Positions 46,436 through 55,434 of a DNA stretch of 64,000 bases are shown here, piece after piece. Both the position numbers and the translations under genes were made by a program. Position 1 is the first letter of the stretch. Every line of letters starts with the position of its first letter. Below the pieces are notes generated by a model. It did no database searches, was not told where the DNA came from, and worked only from the letters and a program-made list of their open reading frames with translations. Source of the DNA: Ochrobactrum vermis (GTDB lineage Bacteria > Pseudomonadota > Alphaproteobacteria > Rhizobiales > Rhizobiaceae); the NCBI RefSeq assembly GCF_002975205.1, contig NZ_PCOC01000002.1, forward strand, positions 1,925,501 through 1,989,500, read 5' to 3'.

Positions 46436-47277
46436 GTGAATCCCCCCGGAGCCCGCCTGCAATGCATAGATTTTTACTGGACAACGCGAATGCGCATCAC
46501 CGCTTCTACAATGCGTATTACAGAAACAAAAGATGAAAATCTCAATTTCTTGGGAGGAATATTGGAGTTTCTTGAAGCACCTCCACACTGTACTTGCAAC
46601 CCAAAGATGCAATCTAAGAATTATGAACAGTCGTCACACGTGGCGAGGGAAATAGTTGTATCTTCAGTGAAGGGCAAAAAAAAGCGCGCCCTTCAGATGA
46701 AGGACGCGAAAGAGGTGCAAGCTCGCTCTGATCGAGGAACCCGAACGGCAGGTTCTTAGGCTCGACCAGATGCCAGCCGGCCATTCTTATCCAGAAAGCA
46801 ATTGATCAATGCAGGATCGGTTTATTCGTAGCTCGAAACATTTCTTCGAGAATAACCGTTATCGCCGCTTCCGCGCTATCCAGACTGGTTGGCTGCCTAT
46901 CGACCCCGACTCCCCGCGGTCGATAAGCAGCCCCCGCCCAATTTTGCGCCAGCCTCCTAAGCCCCAACAGGCCGGCGGTTATTAAGTGAACGCTCTAACA
47001 GAGAAAAACAATTCCCCTGTTCAGGGGGGTATATCACAAAGAAGAACCCGCCTTCTTGTCCAGAAACGACTTGTAACCGTCGACAGAGATTGAAAGATCT
47101 CGTGAATCAGTTTGATATTTATTTGGAGTTAGACCAAACTTTTTTTGTGTTATGTGTGAATTGATGCTTTTAAAGGGAAATTCCGCTCTGTGAACTCAAG
47201 AGAAACTTGAAATCGCACGCGTCCTCCCGTTTAAGCGTGAATGCATTCGTAACAGTTCGTTTCTGGAGATACCCCAC
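46436..47277. other. 842-bp gene-free interval
   Basis: No open frame here has a plausible start, ribosome site and composition. It contains the upstream region of the broken autotransporter, a hairpin at about 46673-46700 with TGAAGGGC and GCCCTTCA arms, and a long inverted repeat at 46892-46931. The right 150 bp is A/T-rich and probably holds the promoter of the sensor operon. Confidence 0.6.
46892..46931. repeat. 14-bp inverted repeat in the gene-free interval
   Basis: GCTGCCTATCGACC and GGTCGATAAGCAGC pair with one mismatch around a 12-nt C-rich loop. There is no U run. It could be a binding site or an RNA hairpin. Confidence 0.6.
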
Positions 47278-47811
47278 GTGTCATGCGCAAACTGGATGTT
47301 CGCTTTCCGGCGTCTTCTGGCGCTACGGGCATTGATCGCGTTTTTCGCGATCTGCCAGATCACCTATTTCACCGGCGCGGGTGACGCTGCGCCGCCCACC
47401 ACACTGACCATCGTCGCTCCGAATGGAACCACGCGCGTGCTGACCGGTGAGGACTTCACGAAACTGCCGCAGAACAAGTTGCAGACGAACACCGCATGGA
47501 CCGAAGGGCCGCAGAGTTTCGACGGAGTTCTGCTGCGCGACGTGCTGGCAACAGTGGGAATAAACGGAAAAGATGCTGCCAGCCGTTCGATCACGGTGCT
47601 CGCGCTCAACGACTACAGCATCAGCATTCCGCTGGAAGACGCCTACAAATACGACGTCCTCGTCGCGCACAAGATGAACGGCAAGGAGTTGAACCGGCGT
47701 GACAAGGGGCCATACTGGATCGTCTACCCGCGCGACCAGCATGAGGAACTCAACGATTCGCGCTATGATCATCGCTGGGCATGGCAGCTGAAGCAGATCG
47801 AGGTGAAATGA
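47278..47811 (+). CDS. Exported sulfite-oxidase-fold (molybdopterin-domain-like) protein
   Basis: The protein has 177 residues. A leader with a hydrophobic stretch (LLALRALIAFFAICQITYF) precedes mature AAPPTTLTIVAPNG. The body has the fold of the oxidoreductase molybdopterin-binding domain: TLTIVAPNGTTRVLTGEDFTKLPQ, FDGVLLRDVLATVGING, LNDYSISIPLEDAYKYDVLVAHKMNGKELNRRDKGPYWIVYPRD. The mature domain has no cysteine, so it lacks the molybdenum-ligating residue of sulfite oxidases and is probably a ligand-binding or scaffold version. GTG 47278 (GGAG upstream) or ATG 47296 are both possible. Its stop overlaps the kinase start (ATGA), suggesting a sensing partnership. Confidence 0.75.
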   Translation: MSCANWMFAFRRLLALRALIAFFAICQITYFTGAGDAAPPTTLTIVAPNGTTRVLTGEDFTKLPQNKLQTNTAWTEGPQSFDGVLLRDVLATVGINGKDAASRSITVLALNDYSISIPLEDAYKYDVLVAHKMNGKELNRRDKGPYWIVYPRDQHEELNDSRYDHRWAWQLKQIEVK

Positions 47812-49199
47812 GACTCAAGCGGGGCTATATTCTTTCCGGCCTGGTCATGGTGGGTTTTGCGGCCCTGCTCGCTTATGCATTCATTCAGCTTCTCGTCATC
47901 CAGAAATCGCTCGCAACCTATGTCGGCGAAAACATGGTCTGGGCCATCACCCAGACCGAACGCGATGCCGGGCGGCTGGGCGAAGCAGCGCTGACGCTGC
48001 CAAGCGGCAACACCAACACAGCCGATCTCTCGCTCCGTCTCGACGTTCTTTACAGCCGTTTTGCGCTTCTGGCGGACGCCCCGCAGAAGAAATATTTCGC
48101 CCATATTCCGGGCGGCAGCGACACCATCCAGCGCAATGCCGACCAGCTTCCCGAAATCGAGGCGATGATCGATGCCGAGCCGGATAAATTCGACCCGATT
48201 GCCATCTATGAAGCACTCGTCCCCATGCGCGAGGAACTGACCAAGGTTGCCAATGATGCGATGATACTGGAGCGCGATCGCGGCGGGGCGCAGCGTGACC
48301 AGCAATTGCAGTCGATCTATCTGATCATGTTCGCGGTGCTGGGCATCATGGCCACCGGTGCCATCCTGTCATGGCAGGTGTTTTCCAACATGCGCAAGGC
48401 CGAGCGCGCGCACAAGGCGCTGCAGGAATACAAGCAGCAACTGGAGCACACTGTCGCCGACCGCACCGCCGCTTTGCGTGAAGCACTGGAAAACGAACGC
48501 AAGGCCAAGGAGCTTTACAAAAGCTTCATCACCACTGTTTCGCACCAGTTCCGCACTCCGGTATCGATCATCGACATCATCGCACAACGCTTCATCCGCC
48601 GCGCCGACGAATTCACGCCCGAAATCATCATCGACAAGGCCAAGCGGATGCGCAATGCCAGCCGCCGCCTCATTCTGCTTCTGGAGAGTACGGCCAATGC
48701 GGAGCGTCTCGATGAGAACGGTTTTCAGATCAACCGCCAGCCAGTCGATTTTTCGGAACTGGTCCGCAATACCTGCGCCTATCATCAGGAACTGCATCCC
48801 GAGCTGGAACTGGTGACGAACATCCAGGAAAGCGAGGTCTTCTGTTATTGCGACGGCATTCTGGTCGAACAGATTCTGGTCAACCTGCTCGGCAATGCCA
48901 CCAAATATTCGCCTGCCGACAAACCCATCGAAGTGACCACGGAAGAAGACGAGAACGGCTTCCGATGCATCGTCCGCGACTACGGCATCGGCATACCTGC
49001 GGAGGATACCGACCGCATCTTCACGCGCTTTTTTCGCGCCAGCAACGCATCCCACATGGCAGGTACCGGCCTTGGCCTCAGCCTGTCGCGTGCTTTGGCC
49101 GAATTGCACGGCGGAACGCTTGTCTTCACTTCGATTGAAGGACAAGGTACGGTGTTCATTCTGACCCTACCAAAGGTGGCCCAGCATGCGACTGCCTGA
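47808..49199 (+). CDS. Membrane sensor histidine kinase
   Basis: The protein has 463 residues. Two membrane helices (about 8-28 and 166-188) bracket a periplasmic helical sensor domain. A coiled coil follows, then the phospho-acceptor helix ITTVSHQFRTPVSIID (H246) and an ATPase domain with NLLGNATKYS, DYGIGIP and GTGLGLSLSRALAELHGG. It would phosphorylate the regulator encoded next. It overlaps the SUOX-fold gene by 4 bp at its start and the regulator gene by 14 bp at its end, so the three form one translational unit. Confidence 0.92.
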   Translation: MRLKRGYILSGLVMVGFAALLAYAFIQLLVIQKSLATYVGENMVWAITQTERDAGRLGEAALTLPSGNTNTADLSLRLDVLYSRFALLADAPQKKYFAHIPGGSDTIQRNADQLPEIEAMIDAEPDKFDPIAIYEALVPMREELTKVANDAMILERDRGGAQRDQQLQSIYLIMFAVLGIMATGAILSWQVFSNMRKAERAHKALQEYKQQLEHTVADRTAALREALENERKAKELYKSFITTVSHQFRTPVSIIDIIAQRFIRRADEFTPEIIIDKAKRMRNASRRLILLLESTANAERLDENGFQINRQPVDFSELVRNTCAYHQELHPELELVTNIQESEVFCYCDGILVEQILVNLLGNATKYSPADKPIEVTTEEDENGFRCIVRDYGIGIPAEDTDRIFTRFFRASNASHMAGTGLGLSLSRALAELHGGTLVFTSIEGQGTVFILTLPKVAQHATA

Positions 49200-49836
49200 A
49201 ATTCTTCCCGCGCCGACAGTCCTCTGCATCGAGGACGAAACACATATTCTGGAAGAGCTGATCGACGAATTGAGCACTTCGGGTTTCAACGCCCTCGGCG
49301 CTGCAAACGCGGCGGAAGCCCTGCGTGTGCTGGACACGACGACACCCGACATCATCATCTGCGATATATTGATGCCCGGCACCAACGGCCTGCAGTTTCT
49401 GGAACAGATTCGCAGCTCCCGTGCCGACCTTGCCGGGACACCGTTCCTGTTTCTGACCGCCCTTGCCGACCGAAGCCATGAGCTGACCGGCAGGGAAGCA
49501 GGCGCTGACGATTACCTCACCAAGCCGATCGATTTCGACGTTCTCATTCTCACGATCCGTGCCAGGCTCAATCTCGTCGCGCGTGTGAAAGCCATATCCA
49601 CCCATCCGGTGGTGGTGGAGTCAGACGGCGAGTTCATCCATCTTTCACGCCGGGAAACCGAAGTGCTGAAGGAAATCGGCGTCGGACACCGGAACGGCGA
49701 GATCGCCCGCAAACTTGGACTATCGGAACATACAGTCAGCGACTATGTGAAGGCGATCTATCAAAAGCTGAGCGTTTCTTCTCGCGCCGAGGCAACCCGT
49801 GAAGCCATAAGGCGCGGCCTCATCGACATGAGATAA
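49186..49836 (+). CDS. NarL/LuxR-type response regulator
   Basis: The protein has 216 residues. A receiver domain with acidic pair ED (16-17), phospho-acceptor D60 (IIICDILMPG) and K in LTKPID is followed by a LuxR-type helix-turn-helix (LSRRETEVLKEIGVGHRNGEIARKLGLSEHTVSDYVKAIYQKLSVSSRAEATREAIRRGLI). It is the output of the preceding kinase; target genes are unknown. AAGGTGG before the ATG lies within the kinase gene. Confidence 0.92.
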   Translation: MRLPEILPAPTVLCIEDETHILEELIDELSTSGFNALGAANAAEALRVLDTTTPDIIICDILMPGTNGLQFLEQIRSSRADLAGTPFLFLTALADRSHELTGREAGADDYLTKPIDFDVLILTIRARLNLVARVKAISTHPVVVESDGEFIHLSRRETEVLKEIGVGHRNGEIARKLGLSEHTVSDYVKAIYQKLSVSSRAEATREAIRRGLIDMR

Positions 49837-49869
49837 GCCTATGCGGAGTTCAAACATATTTGTTTGGGG

Positions 49870-51105
49870 ATGACCCGTAATGACCTCGACAACCCGAAAG
49901 CCCCAAATTACGATTTGCTCATGAAGCAACCGGTTCGACGACGCGCTGTCTTCTTCATTGGCGGCTACGACCCGAAAACGCCCGAGGCGTTTTTTGGGCG
50001 ATTGAATAGAGAAATCAAGAGGTTCGAGGCACTTTGGGGCGTTCGCTCCGATGTTTCCGATATAAACGTATCGCCTGATCGTGAAATCGGCTCCGTGTCG
50101 ATCAGAACCGCTCCAGCCGACGCCAGTTGGTCCACCGAAACAGACTTCAATTTTCTGGTGCTGGACAGAATAGTGCTGGCGGATTTCGACCACCCCCTTC
50201 CAGTCAGACTGGTCAAATATCTTGTCGCATTCGGCGATTTCGTCATAACCGGCACAGCCTTTCGCTTCTTTGCCAAGGCGTGGCGCTTCGGGCTCTATTT
50301 CCTATACCCGTTTCTGGTGCTCGCCTTGTTCGCAGCCGCGGGCTATGCGGTGGCGCGGTGGACGGTCCAGTGGCTGGGGACTGCGAGCTGGCTCATTGGC
50401 CTGTTGGTTTTTTCCGCAGCACTCGCCGTTCTCGGCAAGCGATGGTCAACCAACCATCTGATGGATCTGTGGTCGTTTTCGCTCAATTTCATTCGGGGAC
50501 GGCGGCAGGATGCCGATGCCCTGATGCAGCGTTTTGCAGCAGCTATCGCCGAACGTGTCGCGACGAAACACTATGATGAAGTCATTCTGATTGGCCACAG
50601 CACCGGCGGCATGCTGATGCTGGACGTCGCAGCGCGCTGCCTGACCGTCGATCCCGATTTCAGCAGCCGCGCGTCCAAAGTAACGGTGCTCACTCTCGGA
50701 TCGACGGCGCTCAAGGCCGGATATCACCCCGCCGGCAAGCATTTTCGCGAAGGCGTGCAACGGCTGGTGGATGATGGCAAAATCGACTGGGTGGAAATCC
50801 AGTGCCTCACCGATGCGATTAATTTCTACAAAACCGATCCTGTGGCCGAAATGGGCCTGAAGCGAGCGCCGCAGCGGTCCTTCCCTGTCACAAAGACCGT
50901 GCGGATGAAGGAAATGCTGCAGCCAGAAATCTACAAGCGTGTAAAGCGCAACCTTTTTCGCGTGCACTATCAATATGTATTCGGAAATACGAAGCCCTAT
51001 TGGTATGATTTCTTTCAGATCTGCTGTGGGCCGACCTCACTCAGAGATCGGACAGACGACCGAATAATCGGTGCCTTGCCAACGAAGGAAACTATTGCCG
51101 AATGA
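49870..51105 (+). CDS. Membrane-associated alpha/beta hydrolase of unknown function
   Basis: The protein has about 411 residues. FFIGGYDPKTPEAFF near the start, two central membrane segments (YFLYPFLVLALFAAAGYAVA and ASWLIGLLVFSAALAVL), then a lipase-type nucleophile VILIGHSTGGMLMLDVAA. The late residues (YQYVFGNTKPYWYDFFQ) could supply structural parts; I cannot place the catalytic histidine. The start is unsure: ATG 49870 has a poor ribosome site, and ATG 49921 is an alternative. Overlaps the next gene by 4 bp. Confidence 0.7.
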   Translation: MTRNDLDNPKAPNYDLLMKQPVRRRAVFFIGGYDPKTPEAFFGRLNREIKRFEALWGVRSDVSDINVSPDREIGSVSIRTAPADASWSTETDFNFLVLDRIVLADFDHPLPVRLVKYLVAFGDFVITGTAFRFFAKAWRFGLYFLYPFLVLALFAAAGYAVARWTVQWLGTASWLIGLLVFSAALAVLGKRWSTNHLMDLWSFSLNFIRGRRQDADALMQRFAAAIAERVATKHYDEVILIGHSTGGMLMLDVAARCLTVDPDFSSRASKVTVLTLGSTALKAGYHPAGKHFREGVQRLVDDGKIDWVEIQCLTDAINFYKTDPVAEMGLKRAPQRSFPVTKTVRMKEMLQPEIYKRVKRNLFRVHYQYVFGNTKPYWYDFFQICCGPTSLRDRTDDRIIGALPTKETIAE

Positions 51106-51689
51106 CACCGACACTGGCCGCTATCGTCTGGGGCATCGGGCTTGTCGCCTGGGTCGTTATCCGCATTCCGCACCAGCGACGTGCGCGCAAAATCAAGGTT
51201 GCGAACAATGCAAGGACGCTCGCTGACAGGCTGGCTCTGGGTGCAGCAACTGTCGGCCTGTCGCTGATCCCGATCATCTATGTCGCAACGGGCTTCCCCG
51301 CCTTTGCCGATTATGCTTTCCAGCCATGGCTGGCCTGGATCGGGCTGATTGTCGAAATCGGTTTCCTCTGGTTGTTTTATGCAAGCCACCGCCAGCTCGG
51401 CAAAAACTGGTCCGTCTCGCTTGAAATCCGCCGCGAGCACAAGTTGGTAACAGACGGGCTTTACAGATATGTCCGTCATCCGATGTATGCATCGTTCTGG
51501 CTGTGGGCGATTGCGCAGTTCTGCCTGCTGCCGAACTGGTTTGCCGGTCTTGCCGGGCTTGTCGGTGTCGCCATCCTTTATTTCTATCGGGTCGAGCACG
51601 AGGAAGCGATGATGCGCGCGGCATTCGGTGCTTCCTATGACGAATATGCCAGCCGGACCGGACGTATCATTCCAAAACTCAAGTTCTAG
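51102..51689 (+). CDS. Isoprenylcysteine carboxyl methyltransferase-like membrane protein
   Basis: The protein has 195 residues with about five membrane segments. The ICMT/PEMT signature is REHKLVTDGLYRYVRHPMYASFWLWAIAQ and RVEHEEAMMRAAFGASYDEYASRTGRIIP near the C-terminus. Bacterial members methylate small or lipid substrates; the actual one is unknown. ATG overlaps the previous stop (ATGA). Confidence 0.85.
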   Translation: MTPTLAAIVWGIGLVAWVVIRIPHQRRARKIKVANNARTLADRLALGAATVGLSLIPIIYVATGFPAFADYAFQPWLAWIGLIVEIGFLWLFYASHRQLGKNWSVSLEIRREHKLVTDGLYRYVRHPMYASFWLWAIAQFCLLPNWFAGLAGLVGVAILYFYRVEHEEAMMRAAFGASYDEYASRTGRIIPKLKF

Positions 51690-51790
51690 TGATTTGGCTG
51701 AAACAGCTCGGCGCTCTAAATATCTGTTTCGATGCGCCTTGTTCGAAAGCCGTTTCATGGTTCTCGAACGCGCTCCAACAGGTATCGAAG

Positions 51791-52426
51791 ATGATTTCAA
51801 AGCCGAATAGTTTGCGTTCGAAACCTTTCACCCGTCGCAGCCTGCTGATTGCCGGAGCTGCATTTACACTCTTCAACGGCGTAGCACTCGCGGCACCGAA
51901 AGCGCCTTCCAAAACCTCGTCACAGGCTGATGTCTACCTTCTGCGCGGCTTCGGGGATATTTTCTCCACCGGTATCGACGAGATCGGCAAGCAATTGCAG
52001 GCCAACGGTGTTGATGCACATGTCGAAGGGCATCAGGCCTGGCGTTTCGTGCTGAACCAGATACTCGCCGACCAGAGGAAAAATCCGCGCGCACCCGTCA
52101 TTCTGATCGGCCATTCGCTCGGCGCCAATGCCGTCATCGATATTGCTGCTGCCCTTGAGCCGAAGGGCATCCAGGTCGCCTATATGGCCACCTTTGCCGC
52201 AACAGCGCCTGCCCCTTTGCCCGGCAACATCAGGCGCGTGGTGAACTTCTATTTCAAGCAGCATGGCTGGGGCCTGCCGCTCACGGCCGGTCCGCGTTTC
52301 CGGGGAAGTCTCGACAATCGCGATTTCTCTGACATGAAGGATATTGGCCATTTCAATATCGAGAAACAGCGCCCGCTTCAAAGTGAAGTGGTTCGCAATG
52401 TGCTCGGCATTATCCGCTCAAGATAA
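51791..52426 (+). CDS. Exported alpha/beta hydrolase (lipase-like)
   Basis: The protein has 211 residues. An N-terminal leader with paired arginines (FTRRSLLIAGAAFTLFNGVALAA) suggests Tat or Sec export. The nucleophile motif is VILIGHSLGANAVIDIAAALE; an HFNIEK histidine near the C-terminus could complete the triad. ATG 51791 has only a weak ribosome site; a longer frame reaching 51689 lacks a leader at its start and is rejected. Confidence 0.75.
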   Translation: MISKPNSLRSKPFTRRSLLIAGAAFTLFNGVALAAPKAPSKTSSQADVYLLRGFGDIFSTGIDEIGKQLQANGVDAHVEGHQAWRFVLNQILADQRKNPRAPVILIGHSLGANAVIDIAAALEPKGIQVAYMATFAATAPAPLPGNIRRVVNFYFKQHGWGLPLTAGPRFRGSLDNRDFSDMKDIGHFNIEKQRPLQSEVVRNVLGIIRSR

Positions 52427-52441
52427 GCTGGAAAAGCCGAT

Positions 52442-52537
52442 TGGCGGAAGAGAATGGGAGTCGAACCCACCAAAGACCGTCTATCGGCCCCTCCCGGATT
52501 TGAAGTCCGGACATGCCACCGGGCATGCATCCCTTCC
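52442..52537 (-). tRNA. selC: tRNA-Sec (selC), anticodon UCA
   Basis: Reading leftward, the 8-bp acceptor stem GGAAGGGA/TCTCTTCC (one G-T pair), discriminator G and encoded CCA are visible. The anticodon loop GGACTTCAAATCC, the long variable arm and TTCGACTCCC match bacterial tRNA-Sec in detail. The 96-nt length also fits. It lies about 90 bp after the last gene of the fdo-sel cluster on the same strand. Confidence 0.97.
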
Positions 52538-52628
52538 TGATATTGAATTCATTCCATAAATTCGCTCTTCATTCCTACAGCACGAGCAATCATAGCGTCA
52601 ATCTGGGCTGCTGTGTTCCAGCCGCCGA

Positions 52629-52736
52629 TCACTGAATGATGCAGGTTCCCGGCCAGTCTCTACACGACCTGTTGGCGCAGCCGCCAATGACGGCCAGAAC
52701 AAGTATCAGGCAGATGGCTGACGATAAAGATTTCAC
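52629..52736 (-). CDS. 35-residue putative lipoprotein overlapping the selB stop
   Basis: The frame starts at GTG (52736-52734), overlaps the selB stop as GTGA, and has GGAGG at an ideal distance. It encodes (M)[19 protein letters not shown], a short leader with lipobox IGGC, then 15 residues (ANRSCRDWPGTCIIQ) containing two further cysteines. Leader, ribosome site and coupled start are all present, but the coding length is tiny. Function unknown. Similar entericidin-sized lipoproteins exist, though no sequence similarity is claimed. Confidence 0.6.
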   Translation of the reverse strand: MKSLSSAICLILVLAVIGGCANRSCRDWPGTCIIQ

Positions 52737-54700
52737 TTCGTTCCTCCGGTTTGCGCTACTTCCCCTTGCGCGAAATCGCCGAACAAGTCCAGCTTGCGGC
52801 GGTTCAGGCGGCGCATGTCTCCACGGCGTATCGTGACGCTGTTGCGATCAAAAAATTCCAATATTTGGATCGCCACCTTGCGACCGCTGTCCACCCGGTC
52901 GCGGAACCGCGCCGCAATGAACCAGCCGCTATCGAATGCCACATCCATATCCGACAGGATACCGATCATTTCGGCAATTGTCGCCCGCAGGAAAAAATGG
53001 TCATGCGCTACTTCATGCACCTGCCCCATGCGCCCGGAAAGCTTGAGCAGACGGCGAATATCCTCCTCCCGCTCGTCGAGCTGTGCTGCAATATCGCGCA
53101 CGCGTGGCGGTCGAAAACGGGCATCGCCTTCAAGCAGCGGCGCGATGCGTAGCCAGAGCGCCCCATCGGCATCGCTCATCGTGACTTCATGGTCGCGCAG
53201 GCGAAGCCAGGCACCATCCAGCCTCAGCAGATCCGCATCGACCAGCGCGGCGATGGCCGCACGGAAGGCAGGCGCAGGCAGGCGCGGTTTCAACAACAAC
53301 CGCAGCCGCTCGACACCCATGCCGATCAGGTCGGGATTCTCGTCATGGAAAGTTTTCAACCTCGCAACAATATCGTCACCCAAAGCATTCCATCGCTCGG
53401 GCAAAAGCAAGAGCGCCGAATTTGCTTGGCGGAGTATCACTGCATCAAGCGCTTGCGCCAAACCTTGCGGATCGTCCGGCAGCGCGCGGTCGCGCAGATA
53501 TGCAGCTGCATCGAGAAAATATGGCTCGACGGATAGCAGCGCCCGTGCCGCTTCCACAGGGTCGTCAATGGAATATGCGTCGAGCTGTGCCATGCGCTCC
53601 GGGCTGCGGCGCTTGCGTTGCGGTGGGCGAAGATCAAGAAAACGTCCGCCGCCGATGGTCCGTTGCGCGGAGACATCCCGGATGACGAAACGATCTCCAA
53701 CCGCAGCCGCAACGGGACGATCCAGCACCAGTTGCACCCGGTTTTCGGTGCCAGGTCGAAGCTCTTCATCCCGCAAAAGCACGATCCGCGCACCGACTTC
53801 AGTCGCGGCATGATGCAGGCGAACCGGGAACCACTGACCGATCGACTTTTTCTCCGAGGGCAGGATTTGCACCGATGCGTCGATGCGGTCCGTCGGGCGA
53901 TGAAGGCCGGGTGACACCAGCATGTCGCCGCGATGCACCGCCTCTTTTGATATGCCGTCGCCTGCCAGATTGAGCGCGCAGCGATCACCTGCCTGCGCGG
54001 TTTCACTCGGTCGGTTCTGCGCATGAATGGTGCGGACACGCGCTTCCTTGCCGGACGGGCTGATGACCAGATGGTCGCCAATGGCGACCTTACCGGACAG
54101 CACCGTGCCCGTGACGACTGTGCCGGCGCCCTTGAGTGTGAAAGAACGATCCACGGCAAGACGAAAGCGACCGTTTGTCCGCCGCTCGCCGAATGCATGG
54201 GCTTGCGTTTCCAGCATCGTCCTGAGATCGTCGATCCCGGCACCCGTCACGGTGGAGACCGCCAGTACGGAGATATCGGAAAGTCCCGTCGACGCCAGCT
54301 CATTGCGGATAGCGGTTTCCACTTCGGCAAGACGGCGAGGTTCGACAAGGTCGGATTTGGTGATGACAGCTATACCGCACCGGATACCAAGCAGGTTGAC
54401 GATTGCCAGATGCTCACGCGTTTGCGGCATGATCCCGTCATCGGCAGCGACAACCAGCATGACGAAATCAATACTCGCCGCACCGGCCAGCATCGTATGC
54501 ACGAATTTTTCATGCCCCGGCACGTCAACAAAGCCGAGTATATCCTTTTCGTCTCCGGACAAGGCCAGATAGGCAAAGCCGAGGTCGATCGAAATGCCTC
54601 GCGCTTTCTCTTCCTTCAGCCTGTCCGTGTCGACCTGCGTGAGCGCACGAACCAGCGAGGTCTTGCCATGATCGATATGTCCCGCCGTTCCGACGATCAT
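52733..54700 (-). CDS. selB: Selenocysteine-specific elongation factor
   Basis: The protein has 655 residues. The GTPase domain has [29 protein letters not shown] and TKSDLV. EF-Tu-like domains II-III and C-terminal winged helices follow; the latter bind the SECIS hairpin. It delivers Sec-tRNA to in-frame UGA codons. Its start overlaps the Sel1-repeat gene stop (ATGA 54697-54700). Confidence 0.95.
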   Translation of the reverse strand: MIVGTAGHIDHGKTSLVRALTQVDTDRLKEEKARGISIDLGFAYLALSGDEKDILGFVDVPGHEKFVHTMLAGAASIDFVMLVVAADDGIMPQTREHLAIVNLLGIRCGIAVITKSDLVEPRRLAEVETAIRNELASTGLSDISVLAVSTVTGAGIDDLRTMLETQAHAFGERRTNGRFRLAVDRSFTLKGAGTVVTGTVLSGKVAIGDHLVISPSGKEARVRTIHAQNRPSETAQAGDRCALNLAGDGISKEAVHRGDMLVSPGLHRPTDRIDASVQILPSEKKSIGQWFPVRLHHAATEVGARIVLLRDEELRPGTENRVQLVLDRPVAAAVGDRFVIRDVSAQRTIGGGRFLDLRPPQRKRRSPERMAQLDAYSIDDPVEAARALLSVEPYFLDAAAYLRDRALPDDPQGLAQALDAVILRQANSALLLLPERWNALGDDIVARLKTFHDENPDLIGMGVERLRLLLKPRLPAPAFRAAIAALVDADLLRLDGAWLRLRDHEVTMSDADGALWLRIAPLLEGDARFRPPRVRDIAAQLDEREEDIRRLLKLSGRMGQVHEVAHDHFFLRATIAEMIGILSDMDVAFDSGWFIAARFRDRVDSGRKVAIQILEFFDRNSVTIRRGDMRRLNRRKLDLFGDFAQGEVAQTGGTK

Positions 54701-55434
54701 GGCTTTTCGTTCAGCGCATTACGCGCCGCCTCGATGAAAGAGGCGGCAAGCGCGCTGCCGCCTGCCTCGGCACGAAGCAGATATTCGTAAGCCGCCACCG
54801 GGTCACGTTCCACACCCATGCCAAGATGCAGCGCCGCGCCAAGCATGGCTTCCCCATCCGCGTCGCCCGCCGCAGATGCTTGTCGCCACCAGTACACAGC
54901 CTGAGACGGATCACGCGGTACGCCGAGAGCATTATGATAGATCATGCCAAGCCGGGTCATGGCTGCAGCAACGCCGCCTGCCGCTGCCTTCAGCGCCCAT
55001 TCGCGCGCCTCGACGGGGTCGGCAGTAATCACCTCCCCTTCCATGAACATCCAGCTCAGCATGTCCTGCGCCTGCGGATCGCCCTGTTCTGCGGCAAGCC
55101 GGTACAGCCTTGCAGCTTCCGGGTAGTCGGCTTCAATGTCTTCGCCCTTGAACAGCAGCGAAGCCAGATTGCGCTGGCCGGAAGCATCGCCAGCCGCAGC
55201 AGACAAGGTCAGCCAGCGCTGCGCGAGACTGATATTTTTTTCCACACCCATGCCGCCCGCAAAACAGGCACCGATATTGTTCTGGGCGCGGGCATTGCCT
55301 GCGCGCGCCAGCGGCTCCCAGATGGAGAGCGCCGTTGGATAGTCACCCGCCTTTGCAGCGACAAGCGCCTTCTCCAGCGCTTGCGCTGTCGTATCCGGCT
55401 TCGGTTTGCGGGTGAAGAGATCAGCGAGCCGCAT
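54697..55434 (-). CDS. Sel1-repeat (TPR-like) protein between selA and selB
   Basis: The protein has 245 residues built of about five Sel1 repeats (AQNNIGACFAGGMGVEKNISLAQRWLTLSAAAGD, GQRNLASLLFKGEDIEADYPEAARLYRLAAEQGD and so on). These alpha-solenoid repeats bind proteins. ATG 55434 overlaps the selA end by 14 bp, and its own stop overlaps selB, so it is translated together with the selenocysteine factors. No leader is seen, so it should be cytoplasmic. A role in selenoprotein or formate dehydrogenase assembly is a guess from context. Confidence 0.85.
   Translation of the reverse strand: MRLADLFTRKPKPDTTAQALEKALVAAKAGDYPTALSIWEPLARAGNARAQNNIGACFAGGMGVEKNISLAQRWLTLSAAAGDASGQRNLASLLFKGEDIEADYPEAARLYRLAAEQGDPQAQDMLSWMFMEGEVITADPVEAREWALKAAAGGVAAAMTRLGMIYHNALGVPRDPSQAVYWWRQASAAGDADGEAMLGAALHLGMGVERDPVAAYEYLLRAEAGGSALAASFIEAARNALNEKP

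Noticed and set aside
52442..52537. tRNA at the end of the fdo-sel cluster considered as an integration (att) site
   Set aside because: No integrase and no direct repeat of the tRNA 3' end was noticed nearby; the tRNA belongs functionally to the cluster.
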